Both the position numbers and the translations under genes were made by a program. Below, piece after piece: positions 9,358 through 18,408 of a stretch of 64,000 nucleotides of DNA; the stretch's first letter is position 1; the number at the start of each line of letters is the position of its first letter. A model generated the notes under the pieces. That model saw nothing but the letters and a program-made list of their open reading frames with translations. It had not been told where the DNA came from and did no database searches. This DNA comes from Hyphomicrobiales bacterium. GTDB lineage: Bacteria; Pseudomonadota; Alphaproteobacteria; Rhizobiales; TMED25. Location of the stretch: NCBI GenBank assembly GCA_029245795.1, contig JAQWOP010000018.1:1-64000 (forward strand). The letters are read 5' to 3'.

Positions 9358-10248
9358 ATGTCAAAATTTGAAATTATTGATGATCCAAAAAAGGGTATCC
9401 TTTTTGTACTGGGGTTTATTGCAACTGTTCCATTCATAGAGGCGTCTGTAAAATTACTTGGAGGTATTATGGCTCCTCCGCAAATTGCATTCATGCGTTT
9501 TCTGATACATATAATTGTATTAAGTATTTACATATATTTATATATCCCGAAGGAAGATTGGATAGCTCGGCCAAGTTGGCCACTTGTTCTAAGAGGGGTA
9601 TTAGCTAGCTTAGGCACATTGTGTGTATATGCGGGATTAGCCATATTACCTCTTGTAGACGCAGTGGCGATTTTCTTTCTAACACCAATAATAATTACAT
9701 CATTATCGGCCATAATTTTAAGAGAAAAAGTTGGTGTATACAGATGGAGTGCTGTTGTTGCAGGTATGACCGGTGCACTGTTAGTTATTGGACCAAATTT
9801 CGATAATGTTGGTTGGGGGGCAATTTTTCCTGCTCTTGCAGCTTTATTTCATGGGACCGCAACTCTTATTACAAGAAAGTGGGCTAATATTGCCAGATTA
9901 CCAATCTTTCAGTACTATATTGCCGTGACAGCGGTCATAATCATGGGTTCTATTATTTTAATAGGAGACTTAGTAGGATATGAGAGTGTGGCGCCTACAA
10001 TACCTGATAATTTCCAGTGGTTTTTACTTGCAGTAATAGCGTTCGGCTCTATTGCGACAAATTTATTATTAACTCAGGCATTTCGAATTGCTCCATCATC
10101 AGTAATTGCTCCATTCTTGTATTTACAAATAATTGGTTCAACAATAATGGGTCTAATTATTTTTGATCATTTGCCAGGTAAACAGACTGCCTTGGGAGCA
10201 TTTCTTGTCATATCAGCAGGTCTTGTTATTTGGTGGAAAGAAAAATAA
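9358..10248 (+). CDS. EamA/DMT-family transporter
   Basis: A 296-residue integral membrane protein with about ten transmembrane segments arranged as two EamA repeats of five. Each repeat ends in a hydrophobic helix after a short basic loop, for example ILREKVGVYRW in the first repeat. A cytoplasmic EK pair at the extreme C-terminus fits the usual topology. The drug/metabolite superfamily exports or imports small metabolites; the substrate is not predictable. It is the last gene of the plus-strand operon that starts with the ApbA-like dehydrogenase. The position mirrors that of the MFS transporter in the divergent operon, each operon thus having one transporter and one enolase-family enzyme. 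No ribosome-binding site is obvious. The next gene converges on it across 14 bases. Confidence 0.9.
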   Translation: MSKFEIIDDPKKGILFVLGFIATVPFIEASVKLLGGIMAPPQIAFMRFLIHIIVLSIYIYLYIPKEDWIARPSWPLVLRGVLASLGTLCVYAGLAILPLVDAVAIFFLTPIIITSLSAIILREKVGVYRWSAVVAGMTGALLVIGPNFDNVGWGAIFPALAALFHGTATLITRKWANIARLPIFQYYIAVTAVIIMGSIILIGDLVGYESVAPTIPDNFQWFLLAVIAFGSIATNLLLTQAFRIAPSSVIAPFLYLQIIGSTIMGLIIFDHLPGKQTALGAFLVISAGLVIWWKEK

Positions 10249-10262
10249 ATAGTTATAAGTTA

Positions 10263-10817
10263 TTAAGTTGCATCATGTGAAGAGATAAATAATTCACAAA
10301 TTTTATCAGTAGTATTACTCCAAGCATGATTAGCACCAATATTCACAACGGTATCACCCATATTTAAGTTAACTTCACTTTCATCTAAAATCAGTTTGAT
10401 TGTTCCGGACATTACATATACATAATCTAAGCTATTCTTTTTATGCATATAAGGGTGGACTGATTGATTGGGATTATGTAGTTCTTTTGAATTGATTGAT
10501 TGATAAAATCTTTTGACATCATCATTATTAACTTTCTCAAAGTTATTATCAGGTGGTATTTGCACAAATCTACAGATTGAGCCAGATTTTGGAGGTATTA
10601 GGCTATGTTGGTAACTAGAACTTTCCTTCTCTGCATTCTCGCCAAAATTTGCAGGTGTACTAAGTGTTGCCCATATCTTTGTTGACATGTATCCAGGTCT
10701 GGCAGGATCTGTAATAATATCTTTTGCTATCTCATCACTAATAAATTTTATATTACCGTTAGGATATTGACCTAGAATAATCCTTCTCTTTTTTGTGGTG
10801 AAAGAATCATTCATCAT
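10263..10817 (-). CDS. Cupin-domain protein (paralogue B)
   Basis: A 184-residue protein with one cupin barrel in its C-terminal half: a first-motif region MHKKNSLDYVYVMSG and a second-motif region GDTVVNIGANHAWSN. The histidines in MHKK and NHAW are likely metal ligands. The start is fixed by an excellent GGAGG five bases before the ATG. An upstream in-frame TTG exists but would overlap this ribosome-binding site. The gene overlaps the end of the preceding cupin gene by 11 bases, so translation is coupled. The two cupins share layout, including a RRIILG/RRIVIG opening, and are probably duplicates. Family members of this type flank cyclases and amidohydrolases in many Proteobacteria; their activity is not established. 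Function here is unassigned. Confidence 0.85.
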   Translation of the reverse strand: MMNDSFTTKKRRIILGQYPNGNIKFISDEIAKDIITDPARPGYMSTKIWATLSTPANFGENAEKESSSYQHSLIPPKSGSICRFVQIPPDNNFEKVNNDDVKRFYQSINSKELHNPNQSVHPYMHKKNSLDYVYVMSGTIKLILDESEVNLNMGDTVVNIGANHAWSNTTDKICELFISSHDAT

Positions 10818-11355
10818 TATCTCCTCCAATCATAACAAATAGCATTTCATTTGTACCATGTGAATTATCCCAAGAGTGAAAATGACCAAGCTGAACAATT
10901 ACATCACCTTCACGCATAGTTAATTCATCTTCAGGAAGTATATGAACTCTGCTACCTTTTGTCACCACGCCATAATCTACTGTACTTGTTCTATGCATAT
11001 TCCAGTGTTTATCACTTTTCATTTTTTCTGATAGACCAGTTCTATTCATAGATTCAAAAAATTTATCGGCCGCTTGCTGATCAATTTTTTTATTATCTTC
11101 TTTTCTTGATTCGATAACTCTAAAATGAGCTCCATTTAATGGTGGAGAGTGACTTAGAGGTCTATTTGCGCCGTCTTTGGAATTAGATAGATCAATAGGA
11201 CAATCATCAAACGTCCATATCTCATTAAAATATATTGTTGAACCCCCTCCTCTATTATATTGATAGGGGTTTTCCATATCAGATAGGACTACAGATTTGC
11301 CATTCTCATTATTTCCAATAACAATACGTCTTGGAGGTTTAGGAGAAGAAACCAT
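10807..11355 (-). CDS. Cupin-domain protein (paralogue A)
   Basis: A 182-residue protein opening with PPRRIVIGNNENGKSVV and containing one C-terminal cupin barrel: MHRTSTVDYGVVTKG followed by EGDVIVQLGHFHSWDN, with several histidines placed as metal ligands. AGGAAAA precedes the ATG. It lies 8 bases after the cyclase gene and overlaps the second cupin gene, so the three are co-transcribed. The partner cupin at 10263-10817 has the same architecture. Single-cupin proteins of this sort may be dioxygenases, isomerases or ligand-binding proteins, and the sequence does not decide. The family is often found beside kynurenine formamidase-like cyclases, as here, which suggests a shared catabolic substrate. 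Confidence 0.85.
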   Translation of the reverse strand: MVSSPKPPRRIVIGNNENGKSVVLSDMENPYQYNRGGGSTIYFNEIWTFDDCPIDLSNSKDGANRPLSHSPPLNGAHFRVIESRKEDNKKIDQQAADKFFESMNRTGLSEKMKSDKHWNMHRTSTVDYGVVTKGSRVHILPEDELTMREGDVIVQLGHFHSWDNSHGTNEMLFVMIGGDNDE

Positions 11356-11363
11356 ATCTTTTC

Positions 11364-12053
11364 CTAGAGATCACCGAAGACAGCAACCGCCCTTACAGGA
11401 GATCCAGTTCCACCTCTCCAGGCCATTGGCAAACAAATAAATGTAAATTCCTCTCTGCCAATAAGTTTTTCGAGGTTACATAAACTCTCAAGATGAGTAA
11501 TATTAACTTCATGACAAACCTTATGAACTAAAGAATTTATTTTTCCTATCGGACCCGGTCGCATTGAGTCTATTCCAAAATGAACAACACCTTGGTCAGC
11601 GAGCCATTTTGTGGCTTCTATATTTACACCAGGATTATCTGTTGAGTATGCTGATGAAGGAAAAGTTCTCTCGTGATGCCCTGTGCATAATAGTATAGTA
11701 CCATTTTTTGGAATATTTAAGCCTGATTTGATAACAGCTTTTTCTAAATCTGATGGAGTAATTTCAGCCTTTGGTTCAATATGCCTAAGGTCGATACAAA
11801 TTCCTTTTACGATACAATTTTCAAGAGGATATTTATCAATTGGAATCCCATCAGCACTAAAGTGTCTCGGCGCATCTATATGAGTTCCTCCATGATCAGG
11901 CATTGAGAAATAATGAACAGAATTACCTTGCACATTACCTGAGTCGGCGAAAGCATCTTCATGGCTTTTCCAAACACCATGAATGATTGGTGGTTGACCA
12001 GGATATTGTGGTGAGCGATGATATAGCTCCCTACTTAAATCTATAATTTCCAT
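11364..12053 (-). CDS. Cyclase family protein (kynurenine formamidase-like metal hydrolase)
   Basis: A 229-residue member of the putative cyclase family (kynurenine formamidase, isatin hydrolase and relatives). The hallmark metal-binding motif is visible as HGGTHIDAPRHF near residues 54-65, and further conserved histidines lie in TGHHERTF and FGIDSMRPGP. These enzymes use zinc or manganese to open amide, lactam or lactone bonds. The ATG is preceded by GAGAGG. It follows the amidase gene by 9 bases and precedes two cupin genes, all on the minus strand. The set amidase plus cyclase suggests stepwise hydrolysis of a cyclic or acylated amide. I cannot say whether the substrate is a tryptophan product; no kynureninase or tryptophan dioxygenase is present. 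Confidence 0.9.
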   Translation of the reverse strand: MEIIDLSRELYHRSPQYPGQPPIIHGVWKSHEDAFADSGNVQGNSVHYFSMPDHGGTHIDAPRHFSADGIPIDKYPLENCIVKGICIDLRHIEPKAEITPSDLEKAVIKSGLNIPKNGTILLCTGHHERTFPSSAYSTDNPGVNIEATKWLADQGVVHFGIDSMRPGPIGKINSLVHKVCHEVNITHLESLCNLEKLIGREEFTFICLPMAWRGGTGSPVRAVAVFGDL

Positions 12054-12062
12054 ATTAACCTC

Positions 12063-13460
12063 TCATAATTTGATATTACTATTATATAGAATATTTTTTT
12101 CTATGTTATATGCAATTTGAAGTATTGTATGTTCACACCATTTTTTTCCAACAATTTGCATTGCAATTGGCATTCTAGACTTATCTTTCCCAATTGGCAG
12201 GACTAATGCGGGAAGACCTGTAACATTAAATGGTGAGAAAAACTTCCTATGTATATTAACGGTATAATCATATTTTTTTCCATTTATTATTGCTTGGAGG
12301 TCATCAATTAATGGAGCAGTGAAGGGTGTAGCAGGAGTAATTAGAGCGTCAAAATTTTCTATTTTTTCTTCAATATCTCTCATTATTCTTACTTTATCTT
12401 CTAGCCCCCGCAAGTAATCATCTATTTTCACCTTTACGGACCAATCCATTCTTTTCCTTACATCGGGATCAAAGCTATTTGGATCTTCGTTATATTGTTG
12501 ACGGTGAACTCTTGTAAACTCGGGACCTGCTATATTATAGAATAGATTTTGAAGTGTTTTGATATCATTATATTTTACATAAGAGACTTTAACACCTAAT
12601 TCTTTGAGGAGACCAACAGCATGCGTAAAGGATTTTTCTATTTCATTATCTAATTCCTGATTTTCATATAATTCAGGACACAAGGCTACCCTAAAACCAT
12701 CAATATTATCTAGCATATTATCAGAGTTAAAATAGTTATTAATGATAGATCTTGGATCAGTCTTGTCGTAATCTTTAAGAGTTTTGAAGGCCATAGCTGT
12801 TGAAAAAACTGACTCACCCATTGGCCCAACATGATCAATTGAGGGGGAGTTTGGAAATACACCATTTAAACTAATGGCTCCATAAGTAGGTTTCAATCCA
12901 ACAATCCCGCACAAGGAAGCTGGCGTACGTATTGATCCACCCGTATCTGTTCCGAGGGCAATTGGAACTAAATTCGCCGAAATCGCAGATGCGGATCCGC
13001 CACTTGAACCACCAGCAATTTTTCTTTTATCATGAGGATTCTTTGTGGTGCCGTAATGAACATTGATCGTTGTTGAGGCAGCTGCATATTGATGAGTATT
13101 TGTCTTCCCAAGTAATATTGCTCCTGCATCCTTCATTTTTTGAATACAAAATGCATCTTTTTCAGGATAGAAATTGTCATATTTCTTAGAGCCATTAGTT
13201 GTTCTGATATTTGCAGTATTTATTATGTCTTTTGCAGCATATGGTATTCCATGCAATGGACCACGATAATGACCATTCGAAATTTCTTTTTCGGCAACTT
13301 TTGCTTCCTTCATCGCCTCCTCCGCAAGAATAGTAATGAAGGCATTAAGATCAGTATTGTAGACACTAATCCTGTCTAAGTAATATTCTGTTAATTCAAC
13401 CGGAGATATATCACCAGTTTTAATTAAATTAATAAGATCTTTGAAGTTTATATTTTCCAT
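12063..13460 (-). CDS. Amidase signature family protein
   Basis: A 465-residue amidase. The Ser-cisSer-Lys triad is readable: the lysine in [10 protein letters not shown], and the two serines in the amidase signature [10 protein letters not shown] and [10 protein letters not shown]. Family members hydrolyse acyl amides, and include the GatA subunit of the tRNA amidotransferase. GatA is unlikely because gatC and gatB are absent and the C-terminal part differs in context. The frame is open 20 codons further upstream, but the methionine giving [20 protein letters not shown] matches the usual family start. No good ribosome-binding site distinguishes them. It is the first gene of the amidase-cyclase-cupin-cupin operon. 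The spacer to rplS (about 200 bases) must hold its promoter. Confidence 0.9.
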   Translation of the reverse strand: MENINFKDLINLIKTGDISPVELTEYYLDRISVYNTDLNAFITILAEEAMKEAKVAEKEISNGHYRGPLHGIPYAAKDIINTANIRTTNGSKKYDNFYPEKDAFCIQKMKDAGAILLGKTNTHQYAAASTTINVHYGTTKNPHDKRKIAGGSSGGSASAISANLVPIALGTDTGGSIRTPASLCGIVGLKPTYGAISLNGVFPNSPSIDHVGPMGESVFSTAMAFKTLKDYDKTDPRSIINNYFNSDNMLDNIDGFRVALCPELYENQELDNEIEKSFTHAVGLLKELGVKVSYVKYNDIKTLQNLFYNIAGPEFTRVHRQQYNEDPNSFDPDVRKRMDWSVKVKIDDYLRGLEDKVRIMRDIEEKIENFDALITPATPFTAPLIDDLQAIINGKKYDYTVNIHRKFFSPFNVTGLPALVLPIGKDKSRMPIAMQIVGKKWCEHTILQIAYNIEKNILYNSNIKL

Positions 13461-13530
13461 AAAAATTATTTTTTTTGAAAATAAATTATATACATTTAAG
13501 TTATTTAAATATATAAACACAAATTATCTC

Positions 13531-13578
13531 ATGTTAAAACATCTAAATACGCAACATGTTTATGTTAGGTTGATGTTG
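13531..13578. repeat. Cluster of ATGTT/AACAT half-sites between amidase and rplS
   Basis: The pentamer ATGTT or its complement AACAT occurs six times in 47 bases: ATGTT at 13531, AACAT at 13538, a perfect AACATGTT palindrome at 13553-13560, ATGTT at 13562 and ATGTT at 13573. The last copy also pairs with CAACAT at 13552 (6-base inverted repeat). The arrangement could be a multi-site operator for the amidase operon or rplS, or foldable RNA. The base composition alone would give far fewer copies, but the function is inferred only. Confidence 0.35.
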
Positions 13579-13592
13579 GCATAAGTTAAATA

Positions 13593-13619
13593 TCGACAAA
13601 ATTTACAATATAATATAAT
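13593..13619 (+). promoter_or_regulatory. Possible sigma-70 promoter for rplS
   Basis: TCGACA (five of six matches to the -35 consensus) is followed after 15 bases by a perfect TATAAT. The spacer is shorter than the usual 17, and AT-rich sequence gives such matches by chance, so this is a weak call. It would place the transcript start about 30 bases before the rplS start codon. Confidence 0.25.
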
Positions 13620-13658
13620 TATAGCACTAGTGTATTTATCTATTTTAAGAGCAGAAAA

Positions 13659-14084
13659 ATGAATATTATTCAAGAATTAGAAAAAGAACAACTTGAGAAA
13701 TTATTAGAAAATAAATCTATACCTGATTTTAGCCCTGGAGATACTGTAAAGGTTAATGTAAAAATTAGCGAAGGTACTAGGGAGAGAGTTCAGGCATATG
13801 AAGGGGTTGTTATTGGTAGATCCGGTGGGGGTATCAATGAAAACTTTACTGTCAGAAAGATATCATATGGAGAGGGAGTAGAAAGGGTTTTTCCAGTCTA
13901 TTCACCTACTATAGAATCAATTTCTATAGTTAAACGAGGTAAGGTAAAGAGAGCTAAATTATATTATCTTCGTGAAAGAAGAGGTAAGTCTGCTCGAATA
14001 GCTGAAAAGATTGACCCAAACAGAACCAAAGCAAAAGATTTGGCAGCAAAAAAAGACTCAGCTCCACAAAATGAGTCAAAATAG
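13659..14084 (+). CDS. rplS: 50S ribosomal protein L19
   Basis: A 141-residue protein matching L19 along its length: [35 protein letters not shown], the [12 protein letters not shown] segment and the basic [16 protein letters not shown] region. The tail after about residue 120 is a lysine/alanine-rich extension common in alphaproteobacterial L19. It contacts the 30S subunit at the intersubunit bridge. In Alphaproteobacteria rplS is normally preceded by trmD and rimM; here it is preceded instead by the catabolic amidase operon on the other strand, so the rimM-trmD link is broken at this locus. The ATG has AAGAG upstream. Confidence 0.97.
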   Translation: MNIIQELEKEQLEKLLENKSIPDFSPGDTVKVNVKISEGTRERVQAYEGVVIGRSGGGINENFTVRKISYGEGVERVFPVYSPTIESISIVKRGKVKRAKLYYLRERRGKSARIAEKIDPNRTKAKDLAAKKDSAPQNESK

Positions 14085-14116
14085 ATCCTTTAACTTTAAA
14101 TAATGAGGATTTTGAT

Positions 14117-15154
14117 TTGAACTATGAACTTCTAAAACAATTATGCGAGACACCCTCTGTAGCAGGCAGAGAGTCAAGGATTAGTGATTTCATAAAAAAA
14201 AGTGTCAAAGATTTTTTTGATGAAATAGAAATTGATCCACTTGGATCATTAATCTGTAAGAAATTTTCAAAACAAAAAAATAAACAAAAAATTCTACTTC
14301 TTTGCCATATGGATGAAATAGGTTTCCTTGTTAGTCACATTAATAATAAGGGTTTTTTATTTGTTGATCCTGTTGGCGGGTTTGATCCACGAAACTTATT
14401 TTCAAGAAGAGTTCTTGTTTGTACTGATAGTGGTGATTATAAAGCTGTGATGAATCCACAGGGAAAACCTGTTCATACTCAAAGTGCTATGGATAGAAAG
14501 AAAATACCAGAGCCGAATGAGTTTTTCATAGACATGGGCATAGGTGAAAAAACAAAAGATATAGTAAAAATTGGTGACTTTGTTGTAATGGATGAGCCAT
14601 TTCTTGAACTATCCGATAAGATAGTTTCGAAAGCACTTGATAATAGGATAGCTTGTTGGTTAGGTATGGAAATAGCTAAGTATATTCATGAGACCAAACT
14701 TGAATTAGATAGCGATCTATACATTGTCTTTACATCACAGGAGGAAGTTGGATTGAGGGGGGCGAAGACAGCATCCTTTAAAGTTAATCCTGATATTGCA
14801 ATTGGTATTGATACTACACTAGCATGTGATACGCCTGGAGTATCTGAACAAGATTGGATAACAACGCATGGTAAGGGTTTTGGTCTTCACATAAAAGACT
14901 CATCCTTCATATCAGACAATGAGCTTGTAAAAGAATTTGTTGAATTGGCAGAAGAAAATAAAATAACATACCAAAGAACCATACTGAGTCGAGGAGGACA
15001 AGATGGTGCTGCTGGACAACAATCAGGTTCAGGAGCTAAAGCAATTGGTATTGTAGTGGGAACAAGATACATACATACCGTAACTGAGATGATTGATAAG
15101 AGTGATTTAGAGAGTGCACTTAGTATTCTTAAAAAATATATTGAAAATAAATGA
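14117..15154 (+). CDS. M42 family metallopeptidase (glutamyl/tetrahedral aminopeptidase type)
   Basis: A 345-residue M42 peptidase. Visible metal-site residues are the histidine in LCHMDEIGFLV, the bridging aspartate in DNRIACW, the catalytic/metal pair EE in SQEEVGLRGA, the aspartate in IGIDTT and the histidine in RYIHT. An apical inserted domain lies between about residues 70 and 170. Such enzymes form large tetrahedral dodecamers that trim amino-terminal residues from peptides. The start is a TTG preceded by GAGG at good spacing; no ATG gives the usual N-terminus. It sits between rplS and leuC in the same direction. A hydrolase of this family is less common in Alphaproteobacteria than in Firmicutes and Archaea, so transfer is possible but base composition looks the same as that of its neighbours. 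Confidence 0.9.
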   Translation: MNYELLKQLCETPSVAGRESRISDFIKKSVKDFFDEIEIDPLGSLICKKFSKQKNKQKILLLCHMDEIGFLVSHINNKGFLFVDPVGGFDPRNLFSRRVLVCTDSGDYKAVMNPQGKPVHTQSAMDRKKIPEPNEFFIDMGIGEKTKDIVKIGDFVVMDEPFLELSDKIVSKALDNRIACWLGMEIAKYIHETKLELDSDLYIVFTSQEEVGLRGAKTASFKVNPDIAIGIDTTLACDTPGVSEQDWITTHGKGFGLHIKDSSFISDNELVKEFVELAEENKITYQRTILSRGGQDGAAGQQSGSGAKAIGIVVGTRYIHTVTEMIDKSDLESALSILKKYIENK

Positions 15155-15223
15155 GATTTTTTTATCAATAAAACTGATACAGTAAGAATAAGTTTTTTTA
15201 TAAATAAATATTTGGGAAAAAAA

Positions 15224-16630
15224 ATGAGTGGTGCAAGAACGATATACGATAAAATTTGGGATGACCATCTAGTAAATAAGAGTGAAGATGGTGCATCTCT
15301 ATTATATATTGATAGACATTTGATTCATGAAGTAACCTCCCCACAGGCTTTTGAGGGTCTAAGAGTTACAAATAGAAAAGTTAGGTGTCCAGAAAAAACA
15401 CTAGCAGTTGTTGATCATAATGTTCCAACTACTGATAGAAAAAATGGTATTGCCGACGAAGAGTCGAGAATTCAAGTTGAGGCCCTTGCAAAGAATTGTA
15501 AGGAATTTGGTATTGAATATTTTAATGAGTTAGATGTGCGCCAAGGCATTGTTCATGTTATTGGTCCAGAGCAGGGTTTTACTTTGCCGGGCACAACAAT
15601 AATGTGTGGGGATAGCCACACCTCAACACATGGTGCATTCGGTGCGTTAGCTATGGGTATTGGTACATCAGAAGTTGAACATATTCTAGCAACTCAAACA
15701 TTAATTCAAAAAAAAGCAAAGAATTTTAGAATTAATGTTGGTGGCACTCCACCAAAAGGAGTAACAGCTAAGGATATTATATTATCAATAATCGGTGAAA
15801 TAGGTACAGGGGGAGGAACTGGTTCTGTAATTGAATATGCAGGTAAAGCAATATCAGATCTAACTATGGAAGGAAGAATGACAGTCTGCAATATGTCAAT
15901 TGAAGGTGGTGCAAGAGCTGGATTGATTGGACCAGATGAAAAAACATTTGCCTATATGAAAGATAAACCCAGATCACCTAAGGGGGATGATTTTGATAAA
16001 GCAATTGTATATTGGAATTCATTAAACACTGACAAAGAGGCTTATTTTGATAGAGAAATATATCTTGATGCAGCTTCATTACCACCTGTGGTTACATGGG
16101 GTACAAGTCCAGAGGATGTTGTTTCGATTAATGGTGAAGTTCCAGATCCAGAATTAATGGATGAAAGCAAAAGACAGACAAAGAAAAATGCCCTTGAATA
16201 TATGGGATTAGAACCAGGAACAAAAATTAAAGATATTAACCTAGATATAGTTTTTATAGGATCATGTACAAATGGAAGAATTGAAGATCTAAGACAAGTT
16301 GCGAAGGTGGTTGAAGGGCATCATGTAAATGAGAATCTAAATGCAATGATTGTTCCAGGTTCAGGTCTTGTTAAAGAACAAGCTATAAGCGAAGGTTTGG
16401 ATAAAATATTCATGGCTGCTGGCTTTGAATGGAGAGAACCGGGATGCTCAATGTGCTTGGCTATGAACCCAGATAAGCTATTACCAGGACAAAGATGCGC
16501 ATCTACTTCCAACAGAAATTTTGAAGGAAGACAAGGTTTTAGGGGAAGAACTCATTTAGTATCACCAGCTATGGCAGCTGCAGCTGCTATTGCAGGTCAT
16601 TTTGTTGATGTAAGAGAATTTACTAAGTAG
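15224..16630 (+). CDS. leuC: 3-isopropylmalate dehydratase large subunit
   Basis: A 468-residue aconitase-family protein. It isomerises 2-isopropylmalate to 3-isopropylmalate together with LeuD. The iron-sulfur cysteines are visible in GSCTNGR and in [11 protein letters not shown]; the H-T-S-T-H motif ([11 protein letters not shown]) lies near residue 135. The ATG giving [13 protein letters not shown] matches the family start; an in-frame TTG four codons upstream is rejected. It opens the run leuC-leuD-leuB-asd, which is a standard alphaproteobacterial order after rplS. The 69-base spacer before it holds no clear attenuator or leader peptide. Confidence 0.97.
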   Translation: MSGARTIYDKIWDDHLVNKSEDGASLLYIDRHLIHEVTSPQAFEGLRVTNRKVRCPEKTLAVVDHNVPTTDRKNGIADEESRIQVEALAKNCKEFGIEYFNELDVRQGIVHVIGPEQGFTLPGTTIMCGDSHTSTHGAFGALAMGIGTSEVEHILATQTLIQKKAKNFRINVGGTPPKGVTAKDIILSIIGEIGTGGGTGSVIEYAGKAISDLTMEGRMTVCNMSIEGGARAGLIGPDEKTFAYMKDKPRSPKGDDFDKAIVYWNSLNTDKEAYFDREIYLDAASLPPVVTWGTSPEDVVSINGEVPDPELMDESKRQTKKNALEYMGLEPGTKIKDINLDIVFIGSCTNGRIEDLRQVAKVVEGHHVNENLNAMIVPGSGLVKEQAISEGLDKIFMAAGFEWREPGCSMCLAMNPDKLLPGQRCASTSNRNFEGRQGFRGRTHLVSPAMAAAAAIAGHFVDVREFTK

Positions 16631-16640
16631 GAAGATAATA

Positions 16641-17246
16641 ATGGAAAAATTTAAGAACTTTACAGCTGTTGCGGCGCCATTAAAAGAAATAAATATTGAT
16701 ACTGATAAAATTATTCCAAAACAATATTTAAAAACAATACAACGTACAGGTCTGGGAAAAGGTCTATTTTCTGAGATGAGATATAATGATGATGGAACAG
16801 ATAATAAAAATTTTGTACTAAATCAAGACAAGTATAAGAATTCTAAAATCTTAGTTACTGGCGATAATTTTGGCTGTGGGTCAAGTAGAGAGCATGCTCC
16901 TTGGGCGCTTCTCGATTATGGAATAAAAGTTGTAATATCAACATCTTTTGCTGATATATTTTATGGTAATTGTTTTAAAAATGGAATGTTACCAATTGTA
17001 TTGGATGATAAAGAAGTAAGTCTTCTTATGGAAGAGACTGAACGAGGTGCAAATGCAACTCTTGGCATTGATCTCGAAAATCAGGAAATCACAACATCAG
17101 ATGGAAATATTATTAATTTTAAAATAGATAATTTCTTAAAACATTGTTTATTGAACGGTCTTGATGATATTGCTCTTACTTTAGAAAAAGATAAAGATAT
17201 TGGAAATTATGAAACAGAAATTAAGAATATTAGACCATGGGTTTAA
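16641..17246 (+). CDS. leuD: 3-isopropylmalate dehydratase small subunit
   Basis: A 201-residue swivel-domain partner of LeuC. The family opening ([22 protein letters not shown] split by a typical conserved run), the substrate-loop motif [17 protein letters not shown] near residue 75 and the C-terminal [10 protein letters not shown] are all present. It begins 10 bases after leuC with AGGAAG upstream of the ATG, so both subunits are made from one transcript. Length is that of the bacterial enzyme. Nothing unusual is seen. Confidence 0.97.
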   Translation: MEKFKNFTAVAAPLKEINIDTDKIIPKQYLKTIQRTGLGKGLFSEMRYNDDGTDNKNFVLNQDKYKNSKILVTGDNFGCGSSREHAPWALLDYGIKVVISTSFADIFYGNCFKNGMLPIVLDDKEVSLLMEETERGANATLGIDLENQEITTSDGNIINFKIDNFLKHCLLNGLDDIALTLEKDKDIGNYETEIKNIRPWV

Positions 17247-17288
17247 AATTTTTTATATTTTCTTTACAGACAAAAATAGAGGTTAAAT

Positions 17289-18398
17289 ATGAGTTCATAT
17301 AATTTATTAATGTTACCAGGGGATGGAATTGGACCTGAGGTAATAAAAGAAGTTGAAAGAGTAATTGAATGGTTTAATAAAAATACACAAATTAAATTTG
17401 AGATTGAGCATGATTCTGTTGGTGGAGCTGCTTATGATATTCATGGTGTGGCAATCTCAGAAGAAGCAATGGATCTTGCCCATAAATGTGATGCTATAAT
17501 ATTTGGAGCGGTTGGGGGGCCAAAGTGGGATAGTGTACCTTTTGAAGTTAGGCCTGAAGCAGGCCTGTTAAGACTAAGAAAAGATTTAGATCTATTTGCA
17601 AATCTTCGCCCTGCGATATGCTATAAAGCTCTTGCAGATGCATCTAGTTTGAAAAGAGAGCTAGTTGAAGGACTAGATATCTTAATCCTTAGAGAATTAA
17701 CTGGCGGAGTTTATTTTGGTGAACCAAAAGAAATCATTGATTTACCTGATGGGCAGAAAAAAGCAATAGATACACAAGTTTATACTACAAGTGAAATTGA
17801 AAGGATTGCTCGTGTTGCTTTCGAATTAGCTAAAACAAGAAAAGGAAAAGTAACATCAACAGAAAAGAAGAACGTTATGATATCTGGCGTCTTTTGGAAT
17901 AATGTTGTTACAGAAGTTCATAAAAATGAATATCCTGATATGGAACTTGAGCATATTTTAGCCGATGCATGTGCTATGCAGCTTGTAAGAAATCCAAAAC
18001 AATTTGATCTGATTGTCGCAGATAATTTATTTGGTGACATATTATCTGATGAAGCAGCTATGTTGACTGGTTCAATGGGAATGTTACCATCAGCTTCACT
18101 AGGTTCTGTGAATGAAGAAACAAAGAAAAGAAATGCAATGTATGAGCCTGTTCATGGTTCAGCACCTGATATTGCTGGACAAGGTATAGCTAATCCTATT
18201 GCAGAGATTGCCTCCTTTGCGATGGCGTTAAGATATTCATTTAACCTCACTGAAGAAGCACAACTAATAGAAGAATCAATATCATCTGCCCTAGAAACAG
18301 GCATCAGGACACCAGATATTATGCAGCAAGGCATGACAAAAGTTGGTACTCAACAAATTACGGATGCAATCCTAACACAGATGAATTTAAGAAGCTGA
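17289..18398 (+). CDS. leuB: 3-isopropylmalate dehydrogenase
   Basis: A 369-residue decarboxylating dehydrogenase that converts 3-isopropylmalate to 2-oxoisocaproate with NAD+. Family motifs are LPGDGIGPEV at the start, LLRLRKDLDLFANLRP with substrate-binding arginines, ELTGGVYFGEPKE, and the metal/NAD region DNLFGDILSDEAA and EPVHGSAPDIAGQG. AGAGG precedes the ATG. It is the third gene of the leuCDB run and lies 10 bases before asd. The length and motifs are standard. Confidence 0.97.
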   Translation: MSSYNLLMLPGDGIGPEVIKEVERVIEWFNKNTQIKFEIEHDSVGGAAYDIHGVAISEEAMDLAHKCDAIIFGAVGGPKWDSVPFEVRPEAGLLRLRKDLDLFANLRPAICYKALADASSLKRELVEGLDILILRELTGGVYFGEPKEIIDLPDGQKKAIDTQVYTTSEIERIARVAFELAKTRKGKVTSTEKKNVMISGVFWNNVVTEVHKNEYPDMELEHILADACAMQLVRNPKQFDLIVADNLFGDILSDEAAMLTGSMGMLPSASLGSVNEETKKRNAMYEPVHGSAPDIAGQGIANPIAEIASFAMALRYSFNLTEEAQLIEESISSALETGIRTPDIMQQGMTKVGTQQITDAILTQMNLRS

Positions 18399-18408
18399 GT
18401 ATTAGAAT

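Noticed and set aside
15155..15223. Leader peptide or attenuator before leuC
   Set aside because: The 69 bases contain T-runs but no leucine-codon-rich short frame and no terminator hairpin.
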